Source: Planctomycetaceae bacterium
GTDB lineage: Bacteria; Planctomycetota; Planctomycetia; Pirellulales; Pirellulaceae
Length of the DNA stretch: 52,384 nucleotides
Assembly (NCBI GenBank): GCA_007121535.1
Contig: SKKK01000238.1
Span: 1 to 52,384, forward strand
Direction of reading: 5' to 3'
A model generated the notes under the pieces. The model did not search any database. It saw only the letters and a list, made by a program, of their open reading frames with translations, and was not told where the DNA came from. Positions 17,304 to 25,065 of this stretch are shown here, in pieces. Made by a program: the position numbers and the translations under genes. The stretch's first letter is position 1; each line of letters opens with the position of its first letter.

Positions 17304-18506
17304 ATGCGGGCGGAAGTGATCGCGATCGGTGATGAGTTGACCAGCGGCCAACGGCTGGATACCAACAGTCAATGGCTCAGCCAGCGACTGGAAGAGCTGG
17401 GGGTCGCCGTGATGTTTCATTCGACGGTTGGCGACGACCTGGAGGCGAATGTGCGAGTCTTCCGGGAAGCAGCCGATCGTGCTGACATCGTCGTTTGCAC
17501 GGGAGGCTTGGGGCCGACGGCCGACGATTTGACACGAGAAGCGTTGGCTGCCTGTGCGGGCGTCGACCTGGTGTTGGACGCCGAGGTGCTGGAGCACATC
17601 CGACGATTATTTGCTCGCCGACGCCGCGAGATGCCCGAGCGGAACCGCATCCAGGCCATGTTTCCTCGTGGCAGTCGCGTCATCCCCAACCCGCATGGCA
17701 GCGCCCCCGGCATCGAGATGCAGTTCGCGCGTGAGAACGGATCGTCGTCTCGCTTCTTCGCCCTGCCGGGCGTTCCGGCAGAGATGCACCAGATGTGGCG
17801 CCAGACGGTCCAGCCCAACTTGCTGGCGATCTTGGGCGACCAACGACGTTGCCTGGTTCATCGAACGATCAAGTGTTTCGGGGTGGGAGAAAGCGATCTG
17901 GAAGCGATGCTGCCGGATTTGATCCGCCGCGGGCGCGAACCGCGAGTGGGGATCACGGTCAGCCGCGCGACGATCTCGTTGCGGATCACCGCCGCCGGTT
18001 CCAGTCCCGAGGCATGCCAAGGGCTGATCGAGCCGACCGAAGCGACGATTCGCACGTGCCTGGGCAATCTGGTGTACGGGGACGAGTCCGACGAGTTGCA
18101 GGACGCGGTGATCCGACTTCTGGCCGCTCGGAACCAACGCTTGGCGACCGTCGAGTTCGGGTCGGGAGGCCTGATGGCTCACTGGCTGACCGAAGCGGAT
18201 TCGACGCGTCAGACTTACTGCGGTGGCTGGGTCTTGCCGGACCGGGAGGATTCAGCGGACGGCATGATCCGGGTAGGGCAGCAATGTCGCCAACAGTTCC
18301 AAAGCGATTGGGCGCTGGTCGTCGGTCCATTTCCGGACAGCGACGCGAACGGCGGCGAGCCCGGGGATTTGCATCTTGCGCTGCTTGGCCCCGGCGATCC
18401 CGTGACGCGAAGCGTGCCGTTCGCAGGTCACCCCGATCTGTTGAAACATCGCTCCATCAAGTTGGCGCTCGATCTGTTGCGGCTGACTTTGATCCAAAGT
18501 TTGTAA
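17304..18506 (+). CDS. CinA-like protein with a degenerate amidohydrolase domain
   Basis: The 400-residue protein has the CinA layout: an N-terminal MoCF/ADP-ribose-pyrophosphatase-type domain (GDELTSGQRLDTNSQWL, TGGLGPTADDLT, FALPGVPAEM) and a C-terminal region where the nicotinamide-nucleotide amidohydrolase domain should be. The usual ESCTGG catalytic motif is replaced by VEFGSGGLMAHWLT near residues 281-294, so the nucleophilic Ser and neighbouring Cys are absent. The N-terminal domain looks intact. The ATG at 17304 begins the canonical CinA N-terminus (MRAEVIAIGDE). It probably keeps only the pyrophosphatase-type role in NAD-derived nucleotide handling. Confidence 0.85.
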   Translation: MRAEVIAIGDELTSGQRLDTNSQWLSQRLEELGVAVMFHSTVGDDLEANVRVFREAADRADIVVCTGGLGPTADDLTREALAACAGVDLVLDAEVLEHIRRLFARRRREMPERNRIQAMFPRGSRVIPNPHGSAPGIEMQFARENGSSSRFFALPGVPAEMHQMWRQTVQPNLLAILGDQRRCLVHRTIKCFGVGESDLEAMLPDLIRRGREPRVGITVSRATISLRITAAGSSPEACQGLIEPTEATIRTCLGNLVYGDESDELQDAVIRLLAARNQRLATVEFGSGGLMAHWLTEADSTRQTYCGGWVLPDREDSADGMIRVGQQCRQQFQSDWALVVGPFPDSDANGGEPGDLHLALLGPGDPVTRSVPFAGHPDLLKHRSIKLALDLLRLTLIQSL

Positions 18507-18737
18507 GGATATGGTCGGTGTCAAGTACGAGGGACGATCTTATCAGCATCCCACGCCAGAACGCCATCGTCAAGAGCTAAGGAATCCGTTCTCCGCAAGA
18601 CGGAGTGCGTCGTCAAGCCCGAGAAGCCGAAAAGTTCGGGTTCGAGTTGCATTTCGGCATCGAGTGCGGAATAATGGGAGCGTGTGGTCCAAATCGTGTC
18701 GTATCGCAAGCCGGACTGTCGAACGGGAGGTTCCCAA

Positions 18738-19436
18738 GTGACATCGAGCGTTCTGCATAGCCGCCCGTCGGTTGATAAGCCGGCGATTCCTCCGCTGCGC
18801 AATGGCGACCACCTGACCCGCGACGAATTCGAACGGCGTTACCAGATCATGCCGGACGTGAACAAGGCGGAATTGATCGAAGGAGTTGTCCATATGCCGT
18901 CTCCCGTTTCCGCCGAAGATCACGGCGAACCGCATTTTGATTTGGTGAGTTGGTTGGGTTTCTATCGTGCCGGTACCCCTGGAGTGCGCGGTGGTGACAA
19001 CTCTTCGCTGCGGCTTGATCTGGACAACGAACCTCAGCCTGACGCCTATCTTCGACTGCTGCCCGAGTGCGGAGGCCAAGCACAGTTGATCGACGGTTAT
19101 GTCACTGGTGCTCCGGAGCTGATCGTCGAGATCGCGGCCAGCAGTGCCAGTTACGATTTGCACGAAAAACTGCACGCCTACCGCCGCAACGGCGTGAGCG
19201 AATACGTTGTCTGGCGAGTCTGGGACGCGGCCATCGACTGGTTTGTGCTGCGCGAAGGACGCTTCGAACCGCTGCAACCGCGGGATGGCATCTATCGCAG
19301 CGAGGTGTTCCCCGGACTGTGGTTGGCCTCCGACGCCATGCTGCAGAGCGATCTGGCCCGCGTTCTGGAAGTCCTCCAGCAAGGCCTGGCCAGTCCCGAA
19401 CACGCGGCGTTCGTAACGCGTCTTGCAGGGCGCTGA
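18738..19436 (+). CDS. Uma2-family (DUF820) putative endonuclease
   Basis: About 232 residues of the Uma2 family, a PD-(D/E)XK-like fold. Visible features are MPDVNKAELIEGVVHMPSP near the N-terminus, the metal-binding Asp in EPQPDAYLRL, Glu in PELIVEIAASSASYD, and Lys in LHEKLHAYRRNGVSEYVVWRV, which together give the D-E-K active site. The start is taken as the GTG at 18738 because GGGAGG lies seven bases upstream; an ATG at 18684 in the same frame is weaker. These genes are numerous in cyanobacteria and planctomycetes and their cellular role is not established. It converges with the HzsA-like gene, 18 bp away. Confidence 0.82.
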   Translation: MTSSVLHSRPSVDKPAIPPLRNGDHLTRDEFERRYQIMPDVNKAELIEGVVHMPSPVSAEDHGEPHFDLVSWLGFYRAGTPGVRGGDNSSLRLDLDNEPQPDAYLRLLPECGGQAQLIDGYVTGAPELIVEIAASSASYDLHEKLHAYRRNGVSEYVVWRVWDAAIDWFVLREGRFEPLQPRDGIYRSEVFPGLWLASDAMLQSDLARVLEVLQQGLASPEHAAFVTRLAGR

Positions 19437-19454
19437 TCGACGAATCGTCCTTGA

Positions 19455-22400
19455 TCACGGGACTTCAAGCCGCTCCAGGCCCTGGGGATTGGTCGGGTCG
19501 ACGTCCAGCTTTGGCCAAACCAGTTCCCCGGCCATCTGACGGTGCTCGTCGTAGAACGCTCCCAGTCGCAACGCGTTGGCGTCCAGCCACAGCACCACTC
19601 GGCGATAGGCGTCGGTCGGAACTCTGTCGCGATGCGTGGCGTCCAGCAAGGCCCTTCCCATACGAGATTGGCGGGCGCCGACGCGGCCCGGAATCGATCG
19701 GCTGCCGCCGTAGTGGGGCGCCATCACCTCGCCTCGCATCCCCCCACCGAAATAATGAACGTAGGGCCGCAAGCCCTCGAAGCTCATGTCCAACGGACCG
19801 GCGTTCTCTTGTCGATGGCAGGGAAGGCACGTTTCCTGAAAGACTGGCTCCACCAGCCGGTAGAAGTTTACCGGCTCGACGGCGTCCAACTCCGGCTCCA
19901 AGAGCGAAGGCGGACGGAGCATGGCCAGAGGAATCTGTGCCGACGCTGCCGGGGCAGTCTGCGGATTCTCGTGGCAGCCGACACACGCAAGATGCTCACC
20001 GCGTTGCACGTGCGTCACCGACCGCATCGTCTGCACGGCCATGTAGTTTTCGTCCAGCACCTGAAAGATCAGAGCCCGCTCGACCGGCGCCTCGAAGTGG
20101 GCGCTGCCGTCCTGCTCGACCGGGACGATTCCCAGAGGAATCCTCGGTGTGTTCTCCCAGTGATAGCCCATGGCCTGAGGCTCGTTCATCTGGGGATTCG
20201 ACTTGGGGATGTCCTGCAACACCCGAAGATAGCGGATGCGAGTGCCTTCCGGGAAAGGAATATCGCTGTCGTACACGTTCATGACGCTCACCCGCGCCGT
20301 CTCTGGCGTCCCGTCCGGTTGACCCGCCGCGGTTCCCGGGGGAACGATCGGCGGGGCGGGACGCGGGCGGATCGGGATCGGATCGATCAGCCGCATGTTC
20401 CAGTGGGTCGTGCCGTCGAAGACCAAGGAGTTCTCGCACAGCAGTTCGCGGTTGCCGAAGCGGTCCAACAGGTAGATGTTCTCCCACCAGTTGACCAGGT
20501 AGAAGTTCTCGTCGAACGGCCAAGCCGTGCCGTACGGGTACTGCAGACGCGCGGGCTGCTCGGACTCGGGGAAACGCACGTACGGCGTGATCCGTTTGAT
20601 TTGGGACATATGGCCATCGTCGGGCACCGACAAGTCGATCATCACCAGGCTGCCGAAAGACTCGCCGTGGTGCGGGGCCGCCGTGGCGATGTAACGCCGC
20701 GAGCCAGGCACGGCGCGAATACTCATTTCGGTGTAAGGGCGGCCGATCCGCGAATCGCCTCGAGTGTTGTCATCGAACGTGTGCCATGGATCGGGATAGT
20801 TGCCGTGGGGCGCCCGTGGATTGCGGCCGTCGGGGGCACAGATCCAAAAATTGGACCCCAGGCAGTTTTCGCGGTCGACATAATCCCAGCGTGTGTAGAC
20901 GATCATGCCGTTGTTGTCCACACTCGGATGCCATTCGCCCGTGACAAACCAGCTCAAAGGGCGGATGTCGCTGCCGTCGGCGGCCATGCTGTGCAAGGTA
21001 TGCTGCGGTACACGCAGGCCCCCAAAGCAACGAATGTATCCTCCACGACGCTCGGAAATGAAAGCGATTCGTCCGTCCGGCAAGAGGCAGGGATCGAAAT
21101 CGTTCCAGGGCGAATCGGTCAGTTGCGTCAGGTCCGAACCGTCCACGCCCACGCGAAAGAGGTTCCAGGTAGTGTGCCGGTTCCACTCGTAGCTGTGAAG
21201 CCGCTCGTTTTCCGTCCAGGCGAACAGGATCTCCTGCCCGTCGAACGAAAGTTCGGGTGACAGGAAAGCCCCGGCTTCCAACTTCTGATTCGCCAATCGG
21301 CCATTCACGACCCGGGACCGAGCGACTACGTTGCGAACCGTCGGATTGGTCTTGAAGTCTGCAACGGCAAACAATCCGCCGCCCGGAATGGAATTGAACG
21401 CGAAATACTGCGTGTGGAAATGCTGCCCCTGGCGATCGTTCGTCGGTTGCAAGCCCCGGGCCCGCGAACCGTTGGGAACGCCGCGAGCGACAAACAGAAT
21501 CTCCTGGAAGTCCAAGTGCGGGTTCATGAAGGCCAGCCCTCGGCGGAGGGCACAACCCGCCAGGTACAAGCCTTTCCTCTTGTCCGAATCCTGCCCGGGT
21601 GGTGTCGCGGCTGCCGCGGCCTGCAGGACGGTCAAGTCGCGTGCCCAAGCGTCCAGCGCCGGGGCACGACGCATGTTTTGCAGGTGCTCCAACAACGCGG
21701 CCGTCCGGCGAAGAACCACGCCCAGCGGATCGCGGTCCTCTGGATCGCAGAGAGCGTGCCGATCGAACGCCTGATCCGGATTGCCCGGCAGCGGCTCTCG
21801 GCCGGCGATCTGATTCTCCCAATGCCAGTACTGCTCGTCCCAATCCTTCAAGACCGCATCGCGGAACGCGGCGGCATCACCGACGGACCGCAGTTCGAGT
21901 TCCTCCAGCGCGCCGGCCAGCAAGCGCCGGGATGCATCTGCATCCGCAGGCGGCGCCAAGACAGCGACTTGGCTTCCGAGCATGCGTTGTGTGGGATCAC
22001 GTTGTTCGGGAGCCGTGGGCTGAACGGTCTGCGTGGCCGCCCGGAGGCGGGCGTCGTTCCCCATGGTGGAAAGATCGGCGATGGTGACGCCCGCCTCCCG
22101 AGCGTCAAGTCGCCACAAACCGATGGTCGACGCGTCAGCCGTCAGCGGTTCCGCGGGGATCTTGTTGATGGTGCGAGCCGCCTGCGAAATGCGGACCTCG
22201 GCGATCGCGCCCCCACAGCCGATCCCGCCCTCAGAGAGTTCGCCCAAGGACAGCGGCCCGGCTTGCGTGACCAATTCCGCCGGGCGGGTGACAGCTTGTT
22301 CCACGACCTGTTGCCCGTCCACGTACAACCGTACTCGATCCGCCTCGATCACCGCCGCCAGATATCGCCACTGACCGTCGACCACGTCGACACCGGAACG

Positions 22401-22757
22401 AATCTCTGCCGGCCGGTAGCCGGGCATATACAGCGCCAATTCACCAGTCTTGCGATACGTATACAACTCCCAGTGGGTCGCCGAACTCTTGGGTTCGTGA
22501 GCCACCAAGATATTCCAATCTCGTCCATCCAGCCGAGCCCAGCATTCGATGGTCAGCGGCCGGACACGATAAGCCTGGCCCCCTTCCGCTTTGGCCACCA
22601 AGCGGCGAGCGTCCAGGTACTTGGTAAAGCGTACCTCCGAGCCTTCTTCCCCGCCGCTCAGCACCGGCCCGCAACACGTCAGAGCAACGGCAACGAACGA
22701 TCGAACGAAGACGATCCGGACAGCATTCGGCAACAGATCCTTGCACACGTTTTTCAC
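19455..22757 (-). CDS. HzsA-like PD40/LamG exported dihaem cytochrome
   Basis: The roughly 1100-residue exported protein combines, in order, a signal region, a LamG/concanavalin-like domain (residues 60-240: ECWARLDGRDWNILV, LYVDGQQV), a beta-propeller with PD40-like repeats (LSPELSFDGQEILFAWT, DPCLLPDGRIAFISERRGG, HPSVDNNGMIVYTRWDYVDR), and a C-terminal cytochrome part with two haem sites, CVGCHE near residue 923 and CLPCH near residue 976. This resembles the HzsA-related family of planctomycetes, named after the hydrazine synthase alpha subunit but widespread in non-anammox species. I chose the GTG at 22757 because GAAGGG precedes it and the signal begins soon after; an upstream in-frame ATG at 22925 would add about 56 unlikely residues. 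The substrate is unknown. Confidence 0.82.
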   Translation of the reverse strand: MKNVCKDLLPNAVRIVFVRSFVAVALTCCGPVLSGGEEGSEVRFTKYLDARRLVAKAEGGQAYRVRPLTIECWARLDGRDWNILVAHEPKSSATHWELYTYRKTGELALYMPGYRPAEIRSGVDVVDGQWRYLAAVIEADRVRLYVDGQQVVEQAVTRPAELVTQAGPLSLGELSEGGIGCGGAIAEVRISQAARTINKIPAEPLTADASTIGLWRLDAREAGVTIADLSTMGNDARLRAATQTVQPTAPEQRDPTQRMLGSQVAVLAPPADADASRRLLAGALEELELRSVGDAAAFRDAVLKDWDEQYWHWENQIAGREPLPGNPDQAFDRHALCDPEDRDPLGVVLRRTAALLEHLQNMRRAPALDAWARDLTVLQAAAAATPPGQDSDKRKGLYLAGCALRRGLAFMNPHLDFQEILFVARGVPNGSRARGLQPTNDRQGQHFHTQYFAFNSIPGGGLFAVADFKTNPTVRNVVARSRVVNGRLANQKLEAGAFLSPELSFDGQEILFAWTENERLHSYEWNRHTTWNLFRVGVDGSDLTQLTDSPWNDFDPCLLPDGRIAFISERRGGYIRCFGGLRVPQHTLHSMAADGSDIRPLSWFVTGEWHPSVDNNGMIVYTRWDYVDRENCLGSNFWICAPDGRNPRAPHGNYPDPWHTFDDNTRGDSRIGRPYTEMSIRAVPGSRRYIATAAPHHGESFGSLVMIDLSVPDDGHMSQIKRITPYVRFPESEQPARLQYPYGTAWPFDENFYLVNWWENIYLLDRFGNRELLCENSLVFDGTTHWNMRLIDPIPIRPRPAPPIVPPGTAAGQPDGTPETARVSVMNVYDSDIPFPEGTRIRYLRVLQDIPKSNPQMNEPQAMGYHWENTPRIPLGIVPVEQDGSAHFEAPVERALIFQVLDENYMAVQTMRSVTHVQRGEHLACVGCHENPQTAPAASAQIPLAMLRPPSLLEPELDAVEPVNFYRLVEPVFQETCLPCHRQENAGPLDMSFEGLRPYVHYFGGGMRGEVMAPHYGGSRSIPGRVGARQSRMGRALLDATHRDRVPTDAYRRVVLWLDANALRLGAFYDEHRQMAGELVWPKLDVDPTNPQGLERLEVP

Positions 22758-23022
22758 CGAGCCCTTCTTAATTCGATTGTCGTTCGCACATTCTCCAGCG
22801 CCCAATTCTGCACCCCGGCCGCCGAGATTGCAACGGATCGTGAGCGATTTGCCGGCGTTCCCGGCCGGTGGTCGCGGCCGATTTGGTGAAGCTCCGTACC
22901 TCCGGCCCGCGACGGTTCCATACAAGCTGCGTCCCCGTTTCGATCAAAATTCGTGCTCTTGACTACGCGTCCGTTTCGGTTAATATAAGCAGTGGTTCTG
23001 TCGGTTCGGGAGCAACCGGAGC

Positions 23023-23442
23023 ATGCTTTTTCACAAATCCAGGGCGGTCGCCATTCTTTTGGCTGCTTGGCACCTGCTGCTCGGCGCGGCGGGTTCGTCG
23101 CTGCATGTCGTTATGGGCGAACATGTCAGGCCCTGCGCTCATGCCGTCACCGCCAGTTGTTGTGATCGTGAACACTGTGGATTGACGTTTCCAACAGTGG
23201 TTCAGCCGAACCAAAGTCAGCGGTCGATCGAAGCGGCTGATGGCTCGCACGACCCGCAGAACTGCCTCTTGTGTCGCTGGCTTTCCCAACCTCGAGATCC
23301 TGTTTGCTGGGTAGCGTTCGAATTGGCAGAGGACCTGCCGGTCTGGAAGTCGACCGAAGCATCCGCGGTTTGCGTTTCTACTGCCTTGCATCCCTATGCG
23401 GCTCGGGCTCCCCCATCGATCTCCGCCCAACGTTGTGTTTGA
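23023..23442 (+). CDS. Small exported Cys/His-rich protein, possibly DUF2946-like
   Basis: This 139-residue protein starts with a signal peptide (AVAILLAAWHLLLGAAGSSLH) and then carries scattered Cys and His (CAHAVTASCCDREHC, HDPQNCLLCRW). It ends with an ARAPP segment, which recalls the DUF2946 family, small exported proteins sometimes linked to copper. The family match is weak and from memory only. It diverges from the HzsA-like gene and precedes an unrelated operon. Confidence 0.6.
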   Translation: MLFHKSRAVAILLAAWHLLLGAAGSSLHVVMGEHVRPCAHAVTASCCDREHCGLTFPTVVQPNQSQRSIEAADGSHDPQNCLLCRWLSQPRDPVCWVAFELAEDLPVWKSTEASAVCVSTALHPYAARAPPSISAQRCV

Positions 23443-23748
23443 CGTTGTTTCCGCGACAGTCTCGCCTGCCGATGCGTTCCGTTACGCTTGCGCGGGTGGT
23501 CGTCCTGTCGCGGTGCGAATCTTGCCTTTATTGTTCGAGCCTGCGCGTTTGGCTGTCAGCTAGCCGTTCGTTAGGACCGGCAAAGAAACAACTGTTGGAT
23601 TTTCACGTACGCGGCAAGGCGTTAGGGTCCGGTTTTTCGGCCGCTTGGAAACCGGTGGCCAGCGCCATTCCGCTCAGTTATTTCTTCGCCGATGGTGAAC
23701 GGCAGCATGCCGCATCGGGTTCGGACATCGATCAGCATGGGAGATGCG
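23443..23748. other. Intergenic region upstream of the DUF58 operon
   Basis: A 306-bp gap with no credible coding frame; open frames here lack ribosome sites and family features. The region must hold the promoter of the downstream four-gene operon, which I cannot place. GGAG lies just before the chosen start at 23749. Confidence 0.4.
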
Positions 23749-25065
23749 ATGCGAGGGTTCATTCCGGCGCGAATCGTTCGCGCACTGACCGCTTTGCGCG
23801 TCAAAGCCGCGGAGGTGGGCCATTATGATTTTTGTCCTTGGGCGAACCGATACGTCTATTGGCTGAAACAGCCAATCGGCTGGTTGGCGGCCGGTGCTTT
23901 GGCTTCGTTACTGGTGGCGCTGGTGGTCGCTCCGCAAGCCTGGTTTGTATTCGGAGCGTTGATGGCGGTGATGATGCTGGGGGTGGCTTGGCCATGGATC
24001 TCGATGCACGGCCTGGACGCCACGCTGGCGTTCGATCGCAAACGATGCCATGAACTGGAAGCCGTCGCGATGCGCTTGACGGTTCGCAATCGATGGCCTT
24101 GGCCTGCTTGGGGCTTGGTGGTCGAGCGAGGGTTCTTCGAATCGGAGGATCCGACGGATCCCACGGCTGCCGTGACCGCCTTGGCTCGCGTGCCGGGATG
24201 GTCGCAGAGCGAGTACGGGTTTATGTTTCGGCCCGAGCGACGCGGAATCTATCCGCAGGCGCCGCCCGTGCTGGCCACGGGATTTCCTTTCGGCATTTGG
24301 ATCCGCACGCGTCCGATCCCCACGTGCAACCGTCTGATCGCCTGGCCACAGACGGTCCCGTTGACGTCGGTTCCCGTCATCGGCGGCAATCTTCTGACGG
24401 TGGCTGGCAGCCCGATCGATCGCGCGGGCGACGACGGCGACATCTTGGCAGCTCGTTTCTATCGGGAGGGTGATTCGTTACGGCGCATCCATTGGGCACA
24501 AACGGCTCGCCGCGACACGCTGATCGTCTGCGAGCGTCAGACCACGGCGCGGCGGCGGGTGATCGCCGTCCTGGACGGTGCCGCGTTCGGCGGTTCATCG
24601 CCGGCGGATCATCGGCGGCTGGATTGGGCGGTGCGAGTCTACGCCAGCGTGTGCCGCGAACTGCATGCTCATCATCTGGATGTCGAATGCCGTTGGGACG
24701 GCGTGTCGTTTTGCATGCCACCAGGCCCGGTTGGCTTGCATCGGATGCTGGACCGTTTGGCCGAGTACCGGCCGGAACCGGCGGGGGAAGTTCGAGGCAG
24801 CTTGGGGGTGTCGGGGCTTGATTCGCTGGTGCTGTTGATCACGCGCGACCAGCGGTCGGCGATGCGGTTCGCTCCGGCCAGTGGGATCGGAAAGTTTCGA
24901 TCGATCTTGGTCGACGATCGCGTGGCGGTCGTCAGCGGCATTCGGGACCCGTCGGCGGGTCGAGCGGTCCGAGCGTGGATTTCTTTGGATTCATCGACCG
25001 ACGTTGCGGGGCAACTACAGCATCAATGGGGAAAGCGGTGCCATGACAACGGGCGTAACAACTGA
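23749..25065 (+). CDS. DUF58-domain membrane protein
   Basis: A 438-residue inner-membrane protein with two transmembrane helices (residues 33-85: WLAAGALASLLVALVVA and WFVFGALMAVMMLGVAW), a beta-rich region, and the DUF58 signature AARFYREGDSLRRIHWAQTARRDTLIV near residues 230-255, followed by a vWA-like fold. DUF58 proteins occur with MoxR ATPases and transglutaminase-like proteins and are thought to act in chaperone-like maturation of envelope complexes. The chosen ATG at 23749 has GGAG five bases upstream. It overlaps the next gene by 23 bp, so translation is probably coupled. Confidence 0.85.
   Translation: MRGFIPARIVRALTALRVKAAEVGHYDFCPWANRYVYWLKQPIGWLAAGALASLLVALVVAPQAWFVFGALMAVMMLGVAWPWISMHGLDATLAFDRKRCHELEAVAMRLTVRNRWPWPAWGLVVERGFFESEDPTDPTAAVTALARVPGWSQSEYGFMFRPERRGIYPQAPPVLATGFPFGIWIRTRPIPTCNRLIAWPQTVPLTSVPVIGGNLLTVAGSPIDRAGDDGDILAARFYREGDSLRRIHWAQTARRDTLIVCERQTTARRRVIAVLDGAAFGGSSPADHRRLDWAVRVYASVCRELHAHHLDVECRWDGVSFCMPPGPVGLHRMLDRLAEYRPEPAGEVRGSLGVSGLDSLVLLITRDQRSAMRFAPASGIGKFRSILVDDRVAVVSGIRDPSAGRAVRAWISLDSSTDVAGQLQHQWGKRCHDNGRNN

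Noticed and set aside
19542-21260. A 572-codon open frame on the plus strand
   Set aside because: It lies antisense to the HzsA-like gene, which has clear domains and haem motifs; the frame is a shadow of GC-rich codon bias and encodes no recognisable protein.
23271-23828. A plus-strand frame of 185 codons overlapping the small exported protein and the DUF58 gene
   Set aside because: It has no ribosome site and overlaps two better supported genes in another frame.
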